From positions 1 through 64,000 of the forward strand of contig JANSLP010000089.1 in the NCBI GenBank assembly GCA_029298735.1: a stretch of DNA of 64,000 nucleotides, read 5' to 3'. Made by a program: the position numbers and the translations under genes. This stretch comes from Ophiostoma sp. CBS 140.51. Taxonomy: Eukaryota > Ascomycota > Sordariomycetes > Ophiostomatales > Ophiostomataceae. Position 1 is the stretch's first letter. Every line of letters begins with the position of its first letter. Below the pieces are notes generated by a model. The model ran no database searches and was not told the DNA's origin. It saw only the letters and a program-made list of their open reading frames with translations. This document shows, piece after piece, positions 12,201-24,790 of this stretch.

Positions 12201-13898
12201 TTAACGCTTGAAGTAGTTCTTCTCCAGGGTGCGGAAGACCAGGTAGGATATGGACGAAAAGCCAAAGGCCAGCTCGAAGCCGACATCTCCACCGTAGTCA
12301 GTGCCGCACAGCTTGCCAATGACACCAATGTACCAGGTCTGGGCCATGCCCAGGACAACGCCCATGATACCGAAGCAGAAAGCCAGGGCAGCAGCGAAGC
12401 CAGGGGGCAGCTTGCTGGCATCGGTGTAGTCCTCAGGGCGGTAGCCCTCGAAGCCGCGGCGGAAGACAAAGTGCTCAGTGAGCGAGATGCCCTCGTAGAT
12501 GGCGAGCCAGTAGGCGATGATGGTCATGAAGTTCTCGAGCCACGATGCGAAGTGGTTGTAGCCGGGGATGGCAATGGCAATGTAGACACCAGTGCCGATC
12601 AGGACCCAAATGAAGCGAGGGACGCGCTGGGTGCCCTTGTGCATGACCTGCAGAGACAGGGAGACGGAGTAGATGTTGGGGCAGTTGTTGGCAATGATGG
12701 ACAGGGCGAGGATGACCAGGCAGAACTCGCCGAACTTGCCCAATGGGGGGACAAGGACCATGGCCATGAGACCACCAATGCCACCATCGTAGTAGGCGTT
12801 CTCGAAGTCGGCGTCGTTGGAGGCGGCGGTCATAACGGCGGCACCGAGCAGCTCGGTGAAGAGCAGGGGGAAGTACAGACCACCAAAGGTCCACAGGAAG
12901 ACAGAGCGCTTGGAGCGAGTGGCGGGCTGGTAGACAGTGTAGTCGGCGGCGTACGAGCACCAACCGGTACCGAAACCGAAAACGGAGGCAGCGAAAGAGA
13001 GGACGGAGCCAGCCTCACCGAGGCCGACCTCAAGGGGCAGCATGTTGCTGAACTTGCCGGTGCGGCCGAACTCAGCAGCGACAATAATGAAGATGATGAG
13101 ACACGGGATCCACGACCAGCGCTCGTAGGCGTGGACAATGCGGTAACCGAAGAAGCAGACGATCAGAGTCGAGAAGGCGATGACAAGAATACCGGCCCAG
13201 CCAGGCATGTTGTTGTTGACAGCGTTGAACAGTTGAGCGCCGACAATGACGTTGGCGGCGGACCAGCCTACACAAGCAATGACGTTGAAGAATGCGACTG
13301 AGAGTAGTGGGTCAGTAAACCATGCGCGCGCAAAGCATAGAAAAAAACGAATACAAAGAATTGTACGCACTAATCTTGACAAAGTGGTAACCGAAGAAGA
13401 AGCGAGACAGCACCATCTGGCGCAGACCGAAGCGAGGACCGAAGGTGGAGAAGAAGCAGACAGGAGTAATGGCGAGGGCGTTGATCAGGACGATGGTGAG
13501 GGCAGTGTCGACGAAGCCGAGCGCAAAGATGGGCTGAGCAAGGGCGCCGATGGCGAAAGACGACACGACCATGTTGGCAGAGAGCCACTGAATTTTGTTA
13601 GTTAAGAGGCCGCGCGCAAATTGAGGCCTCTTCATATCTCGCCATGACCATGACATACCATCGTGCCGACTTTGGACATGGTAGTGTCGGTACGCTCGTC
13701 CTCGGGGACGCGCTCAATACCGCGCTGCTCGACACCGAGCTTGCCGGCAAAGCGCTGGCACTTGGCGTACCAAGAGTCACCGACAATGAAGTCGGACTTG
13801 TGGACGACATTCTCGCCGCTGGTGTAGCCGACAGCAACGTCGGCATCACCGCCGATGTACTTCTCGGCGGCGTCGTACTCGTCTCCCTTTTGGTTCAT
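12201..13898 (-). CDS. Purine-cytosine permease (NCS1 family, Fcy2/FcyB-like)
   Basis: Three exons (13898-13659, 13587-13371, 13297-12201) join in frame to give 517 residues; introns of 71 and 73 nt. The protein is a multi-pass plasma-membrane transporter of the NCS1 family, which takes up purines and cytosine with protons. An N-terminal cytosolic region of about 80 residues is followed by a series of hydrophobic helices. Fcy2-type landmarks include VGWSAANVIVGAQLF, a GTGWCSYAADYTVYQP segment and NNCPNIYSVSLSLQV. The length matches fungal Fcy2/FcyB (about 500-530). The start is the first Met of the frame leading into the first intron. A TATA-like element lies about 190 nt upstream. The gene stands alone, with large gene-free stretches on both sides. 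Exact substrate preference cannot be read from sequence. Confidence 0.92.
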
Positions 13899-14082
13899 GA
13901 TGGCGGTTTAAATCTGAGGGAGGGGGGCGAGGAAGAGGATGTGAGCTGAGGTAGGTCGAGCCAGGTTGTCGATATAGATCCTTGGTTATGGTTGACCAAA
14001 AGATTGCCGTGACCGTATGAGTGAGCCTGAAGACGAACGAGACAAGATGTTCGAGATCAGAAAAGAGGGTTGAGGGCCGGGG

Positions 14083-14092
14083 GTTTATATAA
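14083..14092 (-). promoter_or_regulatory. TATA-like element upstream of the purine-cytosine permease
   Basis: On the reverse strand this reads TTATATAAAC, about 185-195 nt before the permease start codon, followed by a pyrimidine-rich leader of the kind seen in fungal promoters. Inference from position and sequence only. Confidence 0.45.
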
Positions 14093-15990
14093 GTGGCATG
14101 CCTGTTGTCTGGATGTGGGAAAGAAAAAAAGGTGGAGAGATTGAAAGAGAGACAATGCAAGTAGAAACAGAAACAGATCAGAAGGCGGGCCGGGGGTGGG
14201 AGAGCCACGAGAAGCAAAGGGGGTGTGCACCGTGAGATTGAAGGTGGACGACGAGAAAAAGAGGTAACAAGATTGAGAAAGACAAAAAAAAGAGAGGAAG
14301 CTGATAATGGAAAGTTGCCAAAGCGAGAAAGTGAGCACGGCGTATGGGAAAACGCACACGAGCTAATTGGTGCCAAGAGGGATGGGGGTGTGTGCGGGTT
14401 TGGTGGACTGGGTGTGGTATCAAGATAAAAGACGTTGGCAGAGCTGGGTCCAGGTCCAGGGTAGGGGCGTGTGCGATGTCGTGCGGACGAGCTTTTGTTC
14501 TCGGGGAGGCCCAGAGGTCGAATCTGTAAATTTGTACGGGAGGCGCCGAGAGCAGATGGAAAACGCACGGGGAGAACAACGAAGTGAAGCTCTGGAGCGG
14601 GCGAGATACAGCTGAAAGATAAAGTAAAGATTGGATGAAGAAAAAGAAAGAGTCAAAGAATTTGAAGCAAAAATCAAAGCACGAGACACACGAGAAAAAA
14701 AGAAGGGCAGACTGGCAAGCAGACGAGGGTGGGAAGGGTGTTTTCGGGGTGCTGGATGCGGGCCTGGCTAGAGTAGTTTTTTTCTCCCAGGTCCTCTTCA
14801 ACTTTTTTTTCTTTAATTCTTTTTCTTCTTTTTAGTTTTTTGCCCTGGTCTTGCAGGCTCGACCAGGCCAAAAATGTTGTGCTTTTATTGTCCTGGGCTG
14901 TCAAGTAGGGTCAAGTAGCGCCGGACGTCGAGATAGAGGCGGGCTGCAGAGAGATAAAGGTCTTGCGTCGTGTTGATGGAGTGTTGCAGTGGAGGAGGGT
15001 TTTGTTTGGGAACTTGGTCGCCGGTTCTTTTAAGTCGACGGCCAGTCTTTTTTGGGGATCAGTTTGTCGAGTCCTTCGAGTCGTCTCTTTTTTTGTGTGA
15101 TTTATTTCCTTTTCTTTTCTCCCTTGAGCTCGCGTACGGATGTACTCGTATCTTCTTTTCCGCGCTGTTTCTGATTGACACCAACTGAAAAGTGGTAGAG
15201 CGTTGAGAAACTGGCAGGCAAATCGGTGCTAGGGTTGTGGCCCAGTGGCAAAGGTCGCGAGAAAAGAGGGTCGAGTCGAGTTGACAGCAGAGATGAAACG
15301 GCGTGATTGCGGGAAGAAGGCAAAAAGGCAGAGGTGCACACACAGAATGACAAGAAACACACACAAAATAAAACACAAAAAAGCACAAAAAGGTACAGAG
15401 GTACTGCTGTGCAGTGTCCTCGCACAAAGGCACAAACCACCGGAGAGTTTGTTTTGTGCTCCGTTCCCTCGTCCTCGAGGATGTGGAAAGTAAGAAAAGA
15501 GAATACCAAATAAGGAAGAACAAGAAAAGGAACTGAAAAAGGTGGAAATGGGGGGCGGACAGGCGTGGCAGGCAATGCAGAACCTGGTCCCCGGTCCGAT
15601 TTTCAGTGAAGATCAGCAGAGAGTGGTGGGATGCGGGCACCGACGCGGCGCAAAAAATGGTGGTGCTGTGGTGGCTGCAACGAGTCGTTTGTGTGTGGGA
15701 GGACGAAACGAAGTAGAAGAGGACAGAAGTAAGATGCCCGGCGGAGCAAAAAGGGACATAAACAGGATGACAGGAAGGCAGCACGGCAGGAAAGTGGTGA
15801 TGTATTCGTTGTCCGTTGCTCTTTCCCTCTGTGTAAGCTTTGTCTACAAATACGATGCGCACCTGCCGTACCTGCTGATCATGATCACGGCATGACCACC
15901 TGCCTTGCCTTTCTTCACTTTCTTCAACGGAGAAGGAAAGAGCAAAGAGTGGTTACCGGAGAAGGCACGAAGCACGAAGCACGTCTTGCA

Positions 15991-16013
15991 GTGTTCAGTG
16001 TTCAGTGTTCAGT
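15991..16013. repeat. 7-bp tandem repeat (TTCAGTG) x3
   Basis: Three consecutive heptamers in non-coding DNA. Confidence 0.8.
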
Positions 16014-16491
16014 CACCGGTGATTATGCGCATCCTCTCCCCTTGGCACCACACGCACAGGTTGCACCTGCCTCCGAGGAGCAACGGAGTATGTTGTTTTG
16101 AAGCGGCACCTGATGCTCGTACAGGTACGGCATCAGCAGTGTGGAAGTCAAGAACAGCACATGCTTCCTCAGAGAGAGTGTGTGAAAGGCAAAGAGAGGA
16201 AGGCACGATCCTGAGTGCTGTTGCTGGGAAGGCGCGCCCAGAGATAAAGACGCTCCGACACGGCAGGCACGAATGCCATAAAGTGGAAGGGAGCTTTCCC
16301 AATTGAGCGCGCATCCGGCGGTGGCCCACAAACCCATAGCCCATGTCTTGCAGGCGTGCGGCATGGCGTTCTGCAGGGAAGGCGCGGCCAGGGACGAAGG
16401 AGCCAGCGAACGAAGCAACGCAGACAGCTTGTTAAGCAAGACTCACAGACAGAACAAAGGCAGGCGCGACCCTGTCGACAAGGAAGCGGTG

Positions 16492-16523
16492 TCTTGTCTT
16501 TTGTCTTTTGTCTTTTGTCTTTT
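16492..16523. repeat. 7-bp tandem repeat (TTTGTCT) x4
   Basis: About four perfect heptamers in a T-rich stretch; non-coding. Confidence 0.85.
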
Positions 16524-17395
16524 ACCGAGTCTTACTGCTTGCTGTTTGTACGACCTTATTTTTTGCAATATTTCTTGAGACACATTTGAGCTCTGCTTTC
16601 ATAGTTTTCGTCACTCTCGTCTCTTCTTTTTCTTCATCTCAAAAAATTAATTTTCCTTTCGTCTCATCGCGTCGTCTTTCTCTTTGTCGTTTCCATGTGT
16701 ACTTCGTTCCTGCAAAAGAACCCCACAATTGCCGCTACCCGTCGAACATTTTTTAGAATGGGGCGACTACTGTGTTGGGACTAGACTGGAACCTCGATTC
16801 GGCAGGTCATACCGTGAAGACGGGCTTGACGCTTCTGGCGCGCTCTGCCCAAATCGTTAGTGGACGGGCCAGGTAGGAGCCAGCCAATCCGCTTGGCATG
16901 CTTGTTCTTTCTTGTCCAGATCTTACGCCAGCGTATTATTCCTCGTTTCTCATTTGGCGTGGGAGCAACCTCGGCCACAGCGAGTCAGTCCTCGACAAGC
17001 GATACGACGCAATACGGCTACGATACGGTGAATTTGATACAGAACAGAGAGCACTGAAAAAAGAGGGTCCAAAACGTGGCCCTACCGTGGCCGTATCCCG
17101 GCCGCGTCGCCGCCCGCCAGCTTCCGGATCTTTTTTGCTTTTCGTCTTAGCGATCGACTTTGCCGGCCTTGCACACGTTTCCGGGCCCGTGCTGCATCGC
17201 ACGCAGGTGCGGGTGAGTGGGCGTGTTTATGTCAGGTACCGCCAATATGGCCAATGTGCTTATTCAGTGCGATTGATGCGATCGAAAACAATGCGCTCCC
17301 ACTTACACCCAGCCGGAGAACGGAGACGCCAGACAGCCTCGTTCTGAGGATTTGGTAGGACAAACAGGTCGACGCGCAACCACTACACACGCAAG

Positions 17396-17539
17396 ATGGC
17401 AGGGAACTGGCCGATGCTGGGACGGTGGCTCAAACCGGATGCGTGGGACGACAAGTGGGAAGATGCAGCAGCCAGCCTTACACAAAGGTGTTCATCGGCA
17501 CCGGAGCCTTTTTTGGCGTCTGCAAGAAGCGGCATGTGA
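17396..17539 (+). CDS. Possible micro-ORF, 47 codons, unknown
   Basis: Starts MAGNWPMLGRWLKPDAWDD and contains four Trp in the first 26 residues; composition and codon use look more gene-like than the surrounding DNA. A different frame continues with KVFIGTGAFFGVCKKRH across the same point, so a short gene with an unseen intron or frame change is conceivable. No family recognised. Confidence 0.15.
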   Translation: MAGNWPMLGRWLKPDAWDDKWEDAAASLTQRCSSAPEPFLASARSGM

Positions 17540-20500
17540 CCGATAGGATGGCAGCACGGCTGTCTATATCTAAGATGCAAAGACGGTTCTACGATATCGT
17601 CTGGTGTTTTGTTGACTCTTGGCTGTTGAACGATGTCACAGCCAAGTTAATTGAGTGTCAAATAAGTGTCGCCGAGAAACGGAACACGAATCGTCGTTCA
17701 ACTCGTCAATTACGAAACATGCTGAATCAAATCAACACGATCGTGGGCAGAAGCGATACACGTAAAGACAGCAAGTCGATAAACTGCAAACAAATACCGT
17801 ACGCCATACAATTCGATATCAAGATAAACGCAGTATCAAGAGTGGACAGAGCGGAACCCACCCGCAGCGGCTGTGTGTGCGGACGAGGCTTAATCTTTTG
17901 GAGCGTCTTCTGGGCGTCCTGGCTGGGGAAGGCTGCTCCGAACGAGTGAAGACAGCCCTTCAAAAGCCCTCTCTTGGTGCATCTTTGCTGCGTCTGGGCT
18001 CTTTGCACTCGTCCGCTTTCCCCACGATGCGCGGATTCAGCGCAGACCTCCCCTGAATTGAGTGTCGAGCTGCAGCAAAAGAAGAAAAAGGAAGGAAAAG
18101 AAGGTGCCAAAAAGGAACAAAAAGAAAAGTCGCCCGACGTGCAATCCTTATCTCTGCGCGGCCATTGGGCCCGCGTCGGTCTTTCCTGTTTGGCGTATTG
18201 GCAAAGGCTTGCCTTTTGTGTGGCTTTTCGTCCTTTTGGAGCCTGCTCCGTCACCCGAGAAGGGATGGTGTGGGGCCAGGGGTCGCCGGCCTCCACCCAC
18301 ACGTTCCTTCCATCTTTCTTTTCTTTGAGAGAGTCGAGAGAGTTTGCTGTCTCCTTCCTCACCCGACGGCCACAACGCGACGACAGAAAAGTGGAGAATC
18401 TACAAAACATCTTTCCTCTGTCTCTCCTTCTCTCCCGTTTTAAGCCCACCGCCAATTTTGATTTGCCGTTGGTCAACGACGCTGGTCAAAGCTCAGTGGC
18501 CACTGATAAGACGACCATACTCAGTTCACACAACCAGATATCTGTGGCGGTGGACGTGAGACAAGCACGCGCAAACGAGACCGACCATTGAAACTGGAAG
18601 CAATACAAGCAAAACCACTTGCCTCTTTTCGACGAGACCGAAGTGGACTGAATATCGAGAAATGGTGAGATATCATATGCACGAAACCATACCACGGTGA
18701 GCACGCACAGAAGCGACTACATATCTCGATGCCAAGCTGTGCGTCCTTGAATTTTCTTAGATGTCTTGGTGGTCTTGGGTGTCTTGAGCTGAGCTTGTGT
18801 TGGCCTCTCATTGGCCGGACAAATTGAATGTGATATTGGCTATTTGCTGCACTTTCTTCATCTTTGCTGCTCTTTTGATTTTTGTGTGCTCAGCTCCCAA
18901 CGCCATGGACAACTTCTCCAGGCGCCGCGATGCTGTGCTCCCGTGACTTTCCCTGCATTGACTGGGGAGACTGCAACCGGTAGCATCACGAGCCGGAAGG
19001 ATGAACAGACTGGGATCATCCAAGGTGAAAAAGGAAAGGAAAAAAATAAAAGACGAAAACGAAGGGCCCGGATGACCTCGAACCCCGTCTTGCACAAGTT
19101 GCACCTGCAGCCTTCCGGCTTCATACCACACACACACACCTTACCCTGGACCCGTCTCGACCGCCCGGCGCTTGCTTTCCCCGTATTCCACAGATTCCTT
19201 TTACGTTTTCAATGTACGAAATGCACACCATTTGCCCTCGATTTTACTGGTTTCCACGCTTCCACGCTTCCATCGTCTATGTCGACCCCTCGCCGCTAAT
19301 GCAGTCTGTTTCTCGTTTGGCCACGAGGTTGCTGGCCATGACTGGTAAACGACCGTTTGTAAACCATTCACAGACCACCCGCAAGCCATCCGCAGTGGAT
19401 GAGCGATCTCGTCTCGGCCGGCGGGCTGCTCCATGGCTCTGGGATCGGCGGGAAACGGCCGTCTTCAACCAAGAATGTGTACTGGTGCAGGTTCCCCTGG
19501 ATCACGAATTTTAACCAGGTACGGCATGAAGCAAAAGAACAAAAAAGCCCGCAATATTCTACGATGCATGTCTGCTGTCTCACGTTTTTACGTATCTGCA
19601 GCCTCTCTTCTCCTTGCCGGGTGCACGGTCCAGGAACAAAGAAGCAAAGACATTGAGCTTCAGCTTCAAACTGCGACGTCAACTCCATCAACAGACGTAA
19701 AAATCGCTAGTCCCATCGTTCTTAACCGTTCACACCCCCCCATCGCATCCACCATCGTGCCCTAACCTAATAATAACATTGAACAATGAGATCATGCTGT
19801 CCCTTGTGTATGAGAGAAAGTGGGAAACTCTTGGAGATCCTTGCAGGGAAACGAGGGAAAGCACATATCGGGATGTGGGTTTGCGGGTGAGTCGCACAAA
19901 CTTTGCCGCTGTATCAAGCCTTTGCAACGCCAGCTACGCCTTTATTACGGGTCCCGCACCACACAAGCACCACAATTCACCACATTCAACCACACATCCC
20001 CCAGTCTTTTCCCCCAGTCTCCTCTTCCTCCGCTCCCGAGAGATAGGGAGACTTCCCATTTTTATTTTTGCCTCTCTTTTTACCTTTCCAATGCACACAC
20101 CCCCTCCAAGAGAGTTTAGCTTGCTTTGGTGTTGTTGGATTGCTGTATTGTTTGTATCTTTATTTCCTTATTTGATTTCTGGGCTGAGCTCCGTGTAAGA
20201 CGTGGGAAGCCACCGGGCATCGGGGCATGGGGGTGCAAGAGAACCGAAGCTCGTCCGCTCGACAGCAGATTCGAGACGAAGATGCAGACAAACTACAGAC
20301 TCACACACAGACGCACACACAGACCTACATGCACGAGTTCTTCACCTGAAATCTAGATGCAGCCACACCATGACAGATCAACGTCGATCTGGAAGGGAGA
20401 TGGAAGGAACAAGACGACAACAAATACCATACAGACCAACAGGAGAACCCCGGTCCCGGCCATCTGCGCCTGGCGGTCTCCGTTGTCCCATTTTCTAACC

Positions 20501-21399
20501 GACTTCTAAGCTGGATTTTTTGTTGGAATTTTGTCTCTTCCAGTAGACGTTCTATGGACAAAACCTTCCCAGCTCCCCGTCCTCGTAAAATTAACGTGCA
20601 AGCCGCATGCACGCCGCTCATGGCACTTGTTCACCTCTGTGTTACGCGGACAGGCATGAACGCTGCACATGTTGTGCTGCTGTACACACTATGCGTTCTG
20701 CATAGCCTCTCTTATGCATATCCCTCATATACACTGCAGTGCGAGAGTGCCTAGAAAAAAAGATGTCACACAACCGCAATATCAAACGGATACGACTTTT
20801 TGACACCCCCCAGAACCTGCATTCCAAAAGGATGAATAAGACCAAAGCAAAGACCCGCCAGGGGTTGAGATGAACTCGAACCTCTCAAGTTGAAGCTGGG
20901 GCCAAGCCTAGGGCCAAGGCCTTTTTTGCGTAAAACATGTGCAACATAGCTTAAATGAAGCGAAGAGAGACACCTATGCGTTCCTTCCCCTTTTCTTTGA
21001 CCATCTCTGACTAATATGTCCGTTATATCCAATCTCCCCATTTTTGTTCTTTCTTTCTTTCACCTCCAGTTGCAAGGACGCCATGTGGTGGCGGTACGAC
21101 CTCATAACATCTTCTGCCTCAACGGATGTTGAAGACTAATGTGCCGACACAAATCAGAGACTCCCCCGAAACTGGTCGCCGATACCCCATTGTCTGTTGA
21201 ATCAGCCACACTAGGACGGTTGGTTGTTTTATATTGTTTCTGCGACGCCTATTGACTTTGGATATATACACTTGTTGACTAACACTGGCTGTAGATTTGA
21301 TGCAAATAGCCGGTACAGCAACGAGGATACCATACGGCATAGATTGTTGTGGTCCAGATAATGAAAGCATTGATATGCTGTGACTGTATCAGAACTGTG

Positions 21400-22619
21400 T
21401 TACAACTTCGACTTGCTCTCGTTCTTTAACAAAAACTTGATCCCGTACAACAAATCCTGGACATTTTGTCGGGCCGCGGCCACTTCTGGAAAATACCCAA
21501 AGCCGTGTGGCATTCCAGGGTAGACATCTAGCCGCACTGACACACCTGCAGCACACAGTTTGGCCGCATAAGCCAGTCCCTCGTCACGCAACGGGTCCAT
21601 CCCGGCAACTTGGATGTAGGCCGGTGCCAGACCGGCGAAGCTCTTATGGAGCAGCGGTGACGCGTCTGGATCGTTGGGGTTTGGTGGGTTATAGTTGCCC
21701 CAAAACAGCTCCATGGACCGCCGTGACAGGACGGGTGCGCCGCTGAGCTCGTCGAGACTGTGTAGTTGCAGCTCGGGTGGGTAGCATTTGTAGTGGCAGA
21801 CGGCCGCGATGCGCAGAATTTGACCCTTCAAAGTGAAGCCGATGGACGATCCGCGGTCTCGAGCGCGATGCGCCAATGCGGCGGCCTATCAATAGGGAGC
21901 ATGGTGTCAGACAAAGGTACGTATGGCTCGAGATATCCCACGGAGGCACTCACAAAATTTCCACCGGAGCTTGAGCCGCCGAGGATGATCCGATCTTTGT
22001 CGACTCCGAGAGCCTTGTGGTTTTCGGCAGTCTGTCACCTATCAGTAGAGGTTGGATACAAAATTTTGTGAGCGACAACTTACCCAGAGCAAGGCATCCC
22101 ATGAATCTTCGAGACCGGCCGGGAAGGGATTCTCGGGCGCCAGTCGATAGTCTACGCTGACCACCAAGACGCCAGCACTGACGCACATGCGCCGACACGT
22201 CACATCTTCGCCCTCGAGATCGCCGAGTGTCCATCCGCCGCCATGGATGCTGTTTATAAATACGAGGTAAGTAAAAGAATTTGAAAAGTTGAGGAACCCT
22301 GAGATAGTTGTACTTACTATACAATCGCCGGTCGTGATGTCTTGCCGTCGTCGGGTGTGTAGACTCTCACAGCAATGATGCTGCCATCTGACACTGTCAC
22401 CGGCTCATCACGGACGCTGGCTAGTCCCTGTGTAATGGCCGGCACCAGACTGGCCGTCTTGGTCTTGAGCGCAGCCATCTTCGACCGCAGATGCTGCGGC
22501 GTGCCGACGAGTTGGACGACGCGTTCGGGGCATCGCTTGTAAAAGTCTGTCCACTCGGGCGCGGGCACGCCCAGATGGGCATTCCGAGATTTTGGCGACT
22601 TTGAGGAATTTGGAGGCAT
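21400..22619 (-). CDS. HSL-type alpha/beta hydrolase (esterase/lipase) ending in SKL
   Basis: Four exons (22619-22318, 22249-22084, 22031-21954, 21885-21400) give 343 residues; introns are 68, 52 and 68 nt. This is a serine hydrolase of the hormone-sensitive-lipase/alpha-beta-hydrolase-3 family acting on carboxylic esters. The oxyanion motif HGGGW lies at 103-107, the nucleophile motif GSSSG at 175-179 (Ser177), the acid loop is VAGMDPLRDEG, and the catalytic His is in MPHGFG near the C-terminus. The last three residues are SKL, the canonical peroxisomal targeting signal type 1, so the enzyme is probably peroxisomal. The start is set at 22619 because a TATA-like element (22694-22702, reverse) lies just upstream, which excludes the further Met at 22736. 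The amino-acid permease lies upstream on the same strand. The substrate is unknown. Confidence 0.88.
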
Positions 22620-23134
22620 TACGTGGATATGTAAGGTTTCTCTTGAAGTAAGAGTAGAAGAAAGTTTAAGGTGATCATCAAGAGCAAGACAAAAGTATAT
22701 AAACAAGGCGACAAGCTCCAGACCACCGCTCCACACTCCCCATTACGCCACACGAGCATACACCGCATTTCCCCTATGGCCCGATGGCTTCATGTTTTCT
22801 TCTTCTTCTTGTTCAATTCTACAAAAAAAGGCGAGTCAGTAGGGTGCAAAAGGTGTTGCGGTTTAGAGTCGCCTCGGCTTCTTGCCCTACAAATGCGGAC
22901 GATCGGTGCCGGGTGGGTCTTCCCGCAAATGCTCCACAAATTGCCCGGGACAGACTCTCAATATGCCGGGTGACAATGGCAGGTGCGACAGCACGAGAAA
23001 ACTTCCATAAAAGGTAGGAGCAACGTACATTCTCTTATACGTATATTCTTTGACATTTTATTGAATCACATTTGCAACTGGTGCACCTCTATTGTCTAAA
23101 ATCTATAACCTAAAATTGCTTCGAACATCTCCAT
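22620..23134. other. Intergenic: esterase promoter and 3' end of the amino-acid permease
   Basis: About 0.5 kb between two reverse-strand genes. It holds the TATA-like element near 22698 and an A/T-rich stretch at 23000-23110 that likely carries the permease 3' UTR. No ORF of interest. Confidence 0.6.
22694..22702 (-). promoter_or_regulatory. TATA-like element of the SKL esterase
   Basis: The reverse strand reads TTTATATAC about 75-83 nt upstream of the esterase ATG. It supports the downstream start over the Met at 22736. Confidence 0.4.
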
Positions 23135-24615
23135 CTAACCACACGTAAAGGCGCCGGCCACGCCACCGGCGGCATAGGCGTCCACGATACTCTGAATCGT
23201 CGTGTAGGTGCCAGCAATGGCCATAAAGGAACCGCCGACGATTGTGATGCCGTGCAGCGTGCAAATAGCCGTGACACCGCCGCCAGAGAACCAGCGGCCC
23301 TTGTGCAGGTACAGGCCCATAAAGGCAGGGATCACCAGGCACGTCGGCGAGCAGCAGAGCGAGCCAATGAGGCCCAGAATGTAGTTGAAAAAGGGAATGG
23401 CCTCGGCCAGAATAAAAGACAAAACAGTGAGGCCGACCGTCGATGCGAGCCACGTGGCCCAGTGGACGACACTGTTGGCCTGCAGATGGGGCGAGTCGCG
23501 GAGGATGCGAACGAGCAAGAACTTGGCGGCGACGTGCACCCAGAGCGTGGAGGTCATCATGAAACCAGGGATGGAGATGCCATAGGCAATTTTCTCGAGG
23601 GTGCCGCCAGCGTTGGCGAGGGACGGGCTGGTGATGTACTGACCGCAGTACATGTAAATGACCATGCCAAAGGACATGTAGCAGGCGACCAGGAAGCCCT
23701 GGGAGATGAAGAGAGCCTTGGGGAACTGGCGCGGCACCTTCATCTCGGCGATCACGGGCATGAATGTGGACGTTGAACCGAAGCCGGCTAGATGAGAGTT
23801 AGTAAATAGTCACCTCACATGATATTGGAATCATTTGGGTCGTCGGACGTACAGAAAAGATTCAGCGTGGCGACAAGGCCAGCGACAAAAGTCGGGTGGC
23901 CCACAGCCAGGACGTTAAGCTCATAGGGTCCAGTAGGAGGAGCTGCAGCCGGACGGTCGACAGTGGTAACGCCCACGACGACAATGAACACGGCCATGAA
24001 GATACTGGCAAAGCCGATCCACGTGAGAATGGCCAGCTTGCCAAGTGTGCGAATACTTGCGAGAACACCCGTCGCAATGGCCGCGACAAGGGTCCATACA
24101 ATCGTGCATCCGCGGCCGTTGGCCAGGATCTTGAGACCCTGCGAGAGACCAATGAAGCCTGAGCCGGTACACAGGATCCATGTCAACAGAAACAGCGCCG
24201 ATGTCGCCTCGCGGGCAATCGGGCCGCCCATGACCATGGCTGCGTCAACAATATTGTGCACACCAGCGAAACGCATGCGGAACTGGTAGGCGACGTAGGA
24301 GTAATAGATCGTAAGGGCACTCCACAGAGCCAGGAGAATAAGGCCGGGGCCGTAGCCGACGACACCAAGGGCCGAAGGGATGGAGAGCACGCCCGTGGCA
24401 AAGCAGAGCTTGACGAGAACAATGACAGTGCGGAAGAGGCCGAGAGCCCGGAACTGTGCGCCACCCTCGCCGTCGGCCTTGAAGACCTCGCGGTCATCGT
24501 CATCGGTGGCGAGGACAGAAGTTGCTATATCACCTTGGCGGATGCTGTGCTCGGGCGAAGTGCCCAGCTCAGGCTTCTCGCTGGCACTCTCAGTAGCCAT
24601 CTTGAGATCGTTCAT
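23135..24615 (-). CDS. Neutral amino-acid permease, AAAP family (Mtr-like)
   Basis: Two exons (24615-23853, 23787-23135) joined across a 65-nt intron give 471 residues, about the size of Neurospora Mtr. It is a multi-pass membrane transporter of the amino acid/auxin permease family, probably bringing neutral amino acids across the plasma membrane with protons. A hydrophilic N-terminus of about 60 residues precedes the first helix (FRTVIVLVKLCFATGVLSIP), where the family's substrate-path signature sits. The motif VIAEMKVPRQFPKAL after the intron is typical, followed by further helices (for example FNYILGLIGSLCCSPTCLVIP). A second Met five codons in could be the start. The gene diverges from the formamidase across 702 bp containing two GATA-factor consensus sites, which fits nitrogen-regulated expression. 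Specific substrates are not deducible. Confidence 0.88.
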
Positions 24616-24783
24616 TTTGATGCGAGATGAGAAGAAGATGTTGCTGTGGAGTTTGTTTTGGACGCGGATGAGATCGACAAGATTTAGACACGTCGTCTGG
24701 GCATCTTATATGTGATCAAATGAGGCAGCAGGAAGCTTAATGAAGGAACAAGAACGAGATATCAAAACTGAAATATCAAAGAG

Positions 24784-24790
24784 CTTATCT
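24784..24790 (-). promoter_or_regulatory. GATA-factor consensus site (AGATAAG)
   Basis: Matches HGATAR extended by G, the site of fungal nitrogen regulators of the AreA/Nit2 type, 169 nt upstream of the permease start. Such motifs also occur by chance. Confidence 0.35.

Larger units (their letters stand above)
13899..21399. other. 7.5-kb stretch without a supported gene
   Basis: The first 1-2 kb are the promoter and leader of the permease: on its strand they are strongly C/T-rich with TATA at about -190. The reverse-strand ORFs there (for example 14178-14801, 15059-15862) are Ser/Pro/Phe/Leu-rich translations of that pyrimidine bias, without domains. Further right there are short tandem repeats (15991-16013, 16492-16523) and a 47-codon plus ORF at 17396. 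I recognised no gene, tRNA or transposon. Confidence 0.6.

Noticed and set aside
12471..13301. Forward ORF of 276 codons
   Set aside because: Antisense to exon 3 of the purine-cytosine permease; Asp/Glu/Gly-rich mirror translation of membrane-helix codons.
15059..15862. Reverse ORF of 267 codons
   Set aside because: Ser/Phe/Leu/Cys-rich translation of pyrimidine-biased DNA upstream of the permease; no domain, no introns, low complexity.
20868..20905. Possible tRNA T-arm (reverse strand GAGGTTCGAGTTC)
   Set aside because: The hairpin TTGAGA..TCTCAA does not have the 5-bp stem and 7-nt loop of a T-arm, and no acceptor, D or anticodon arm surrounds it.
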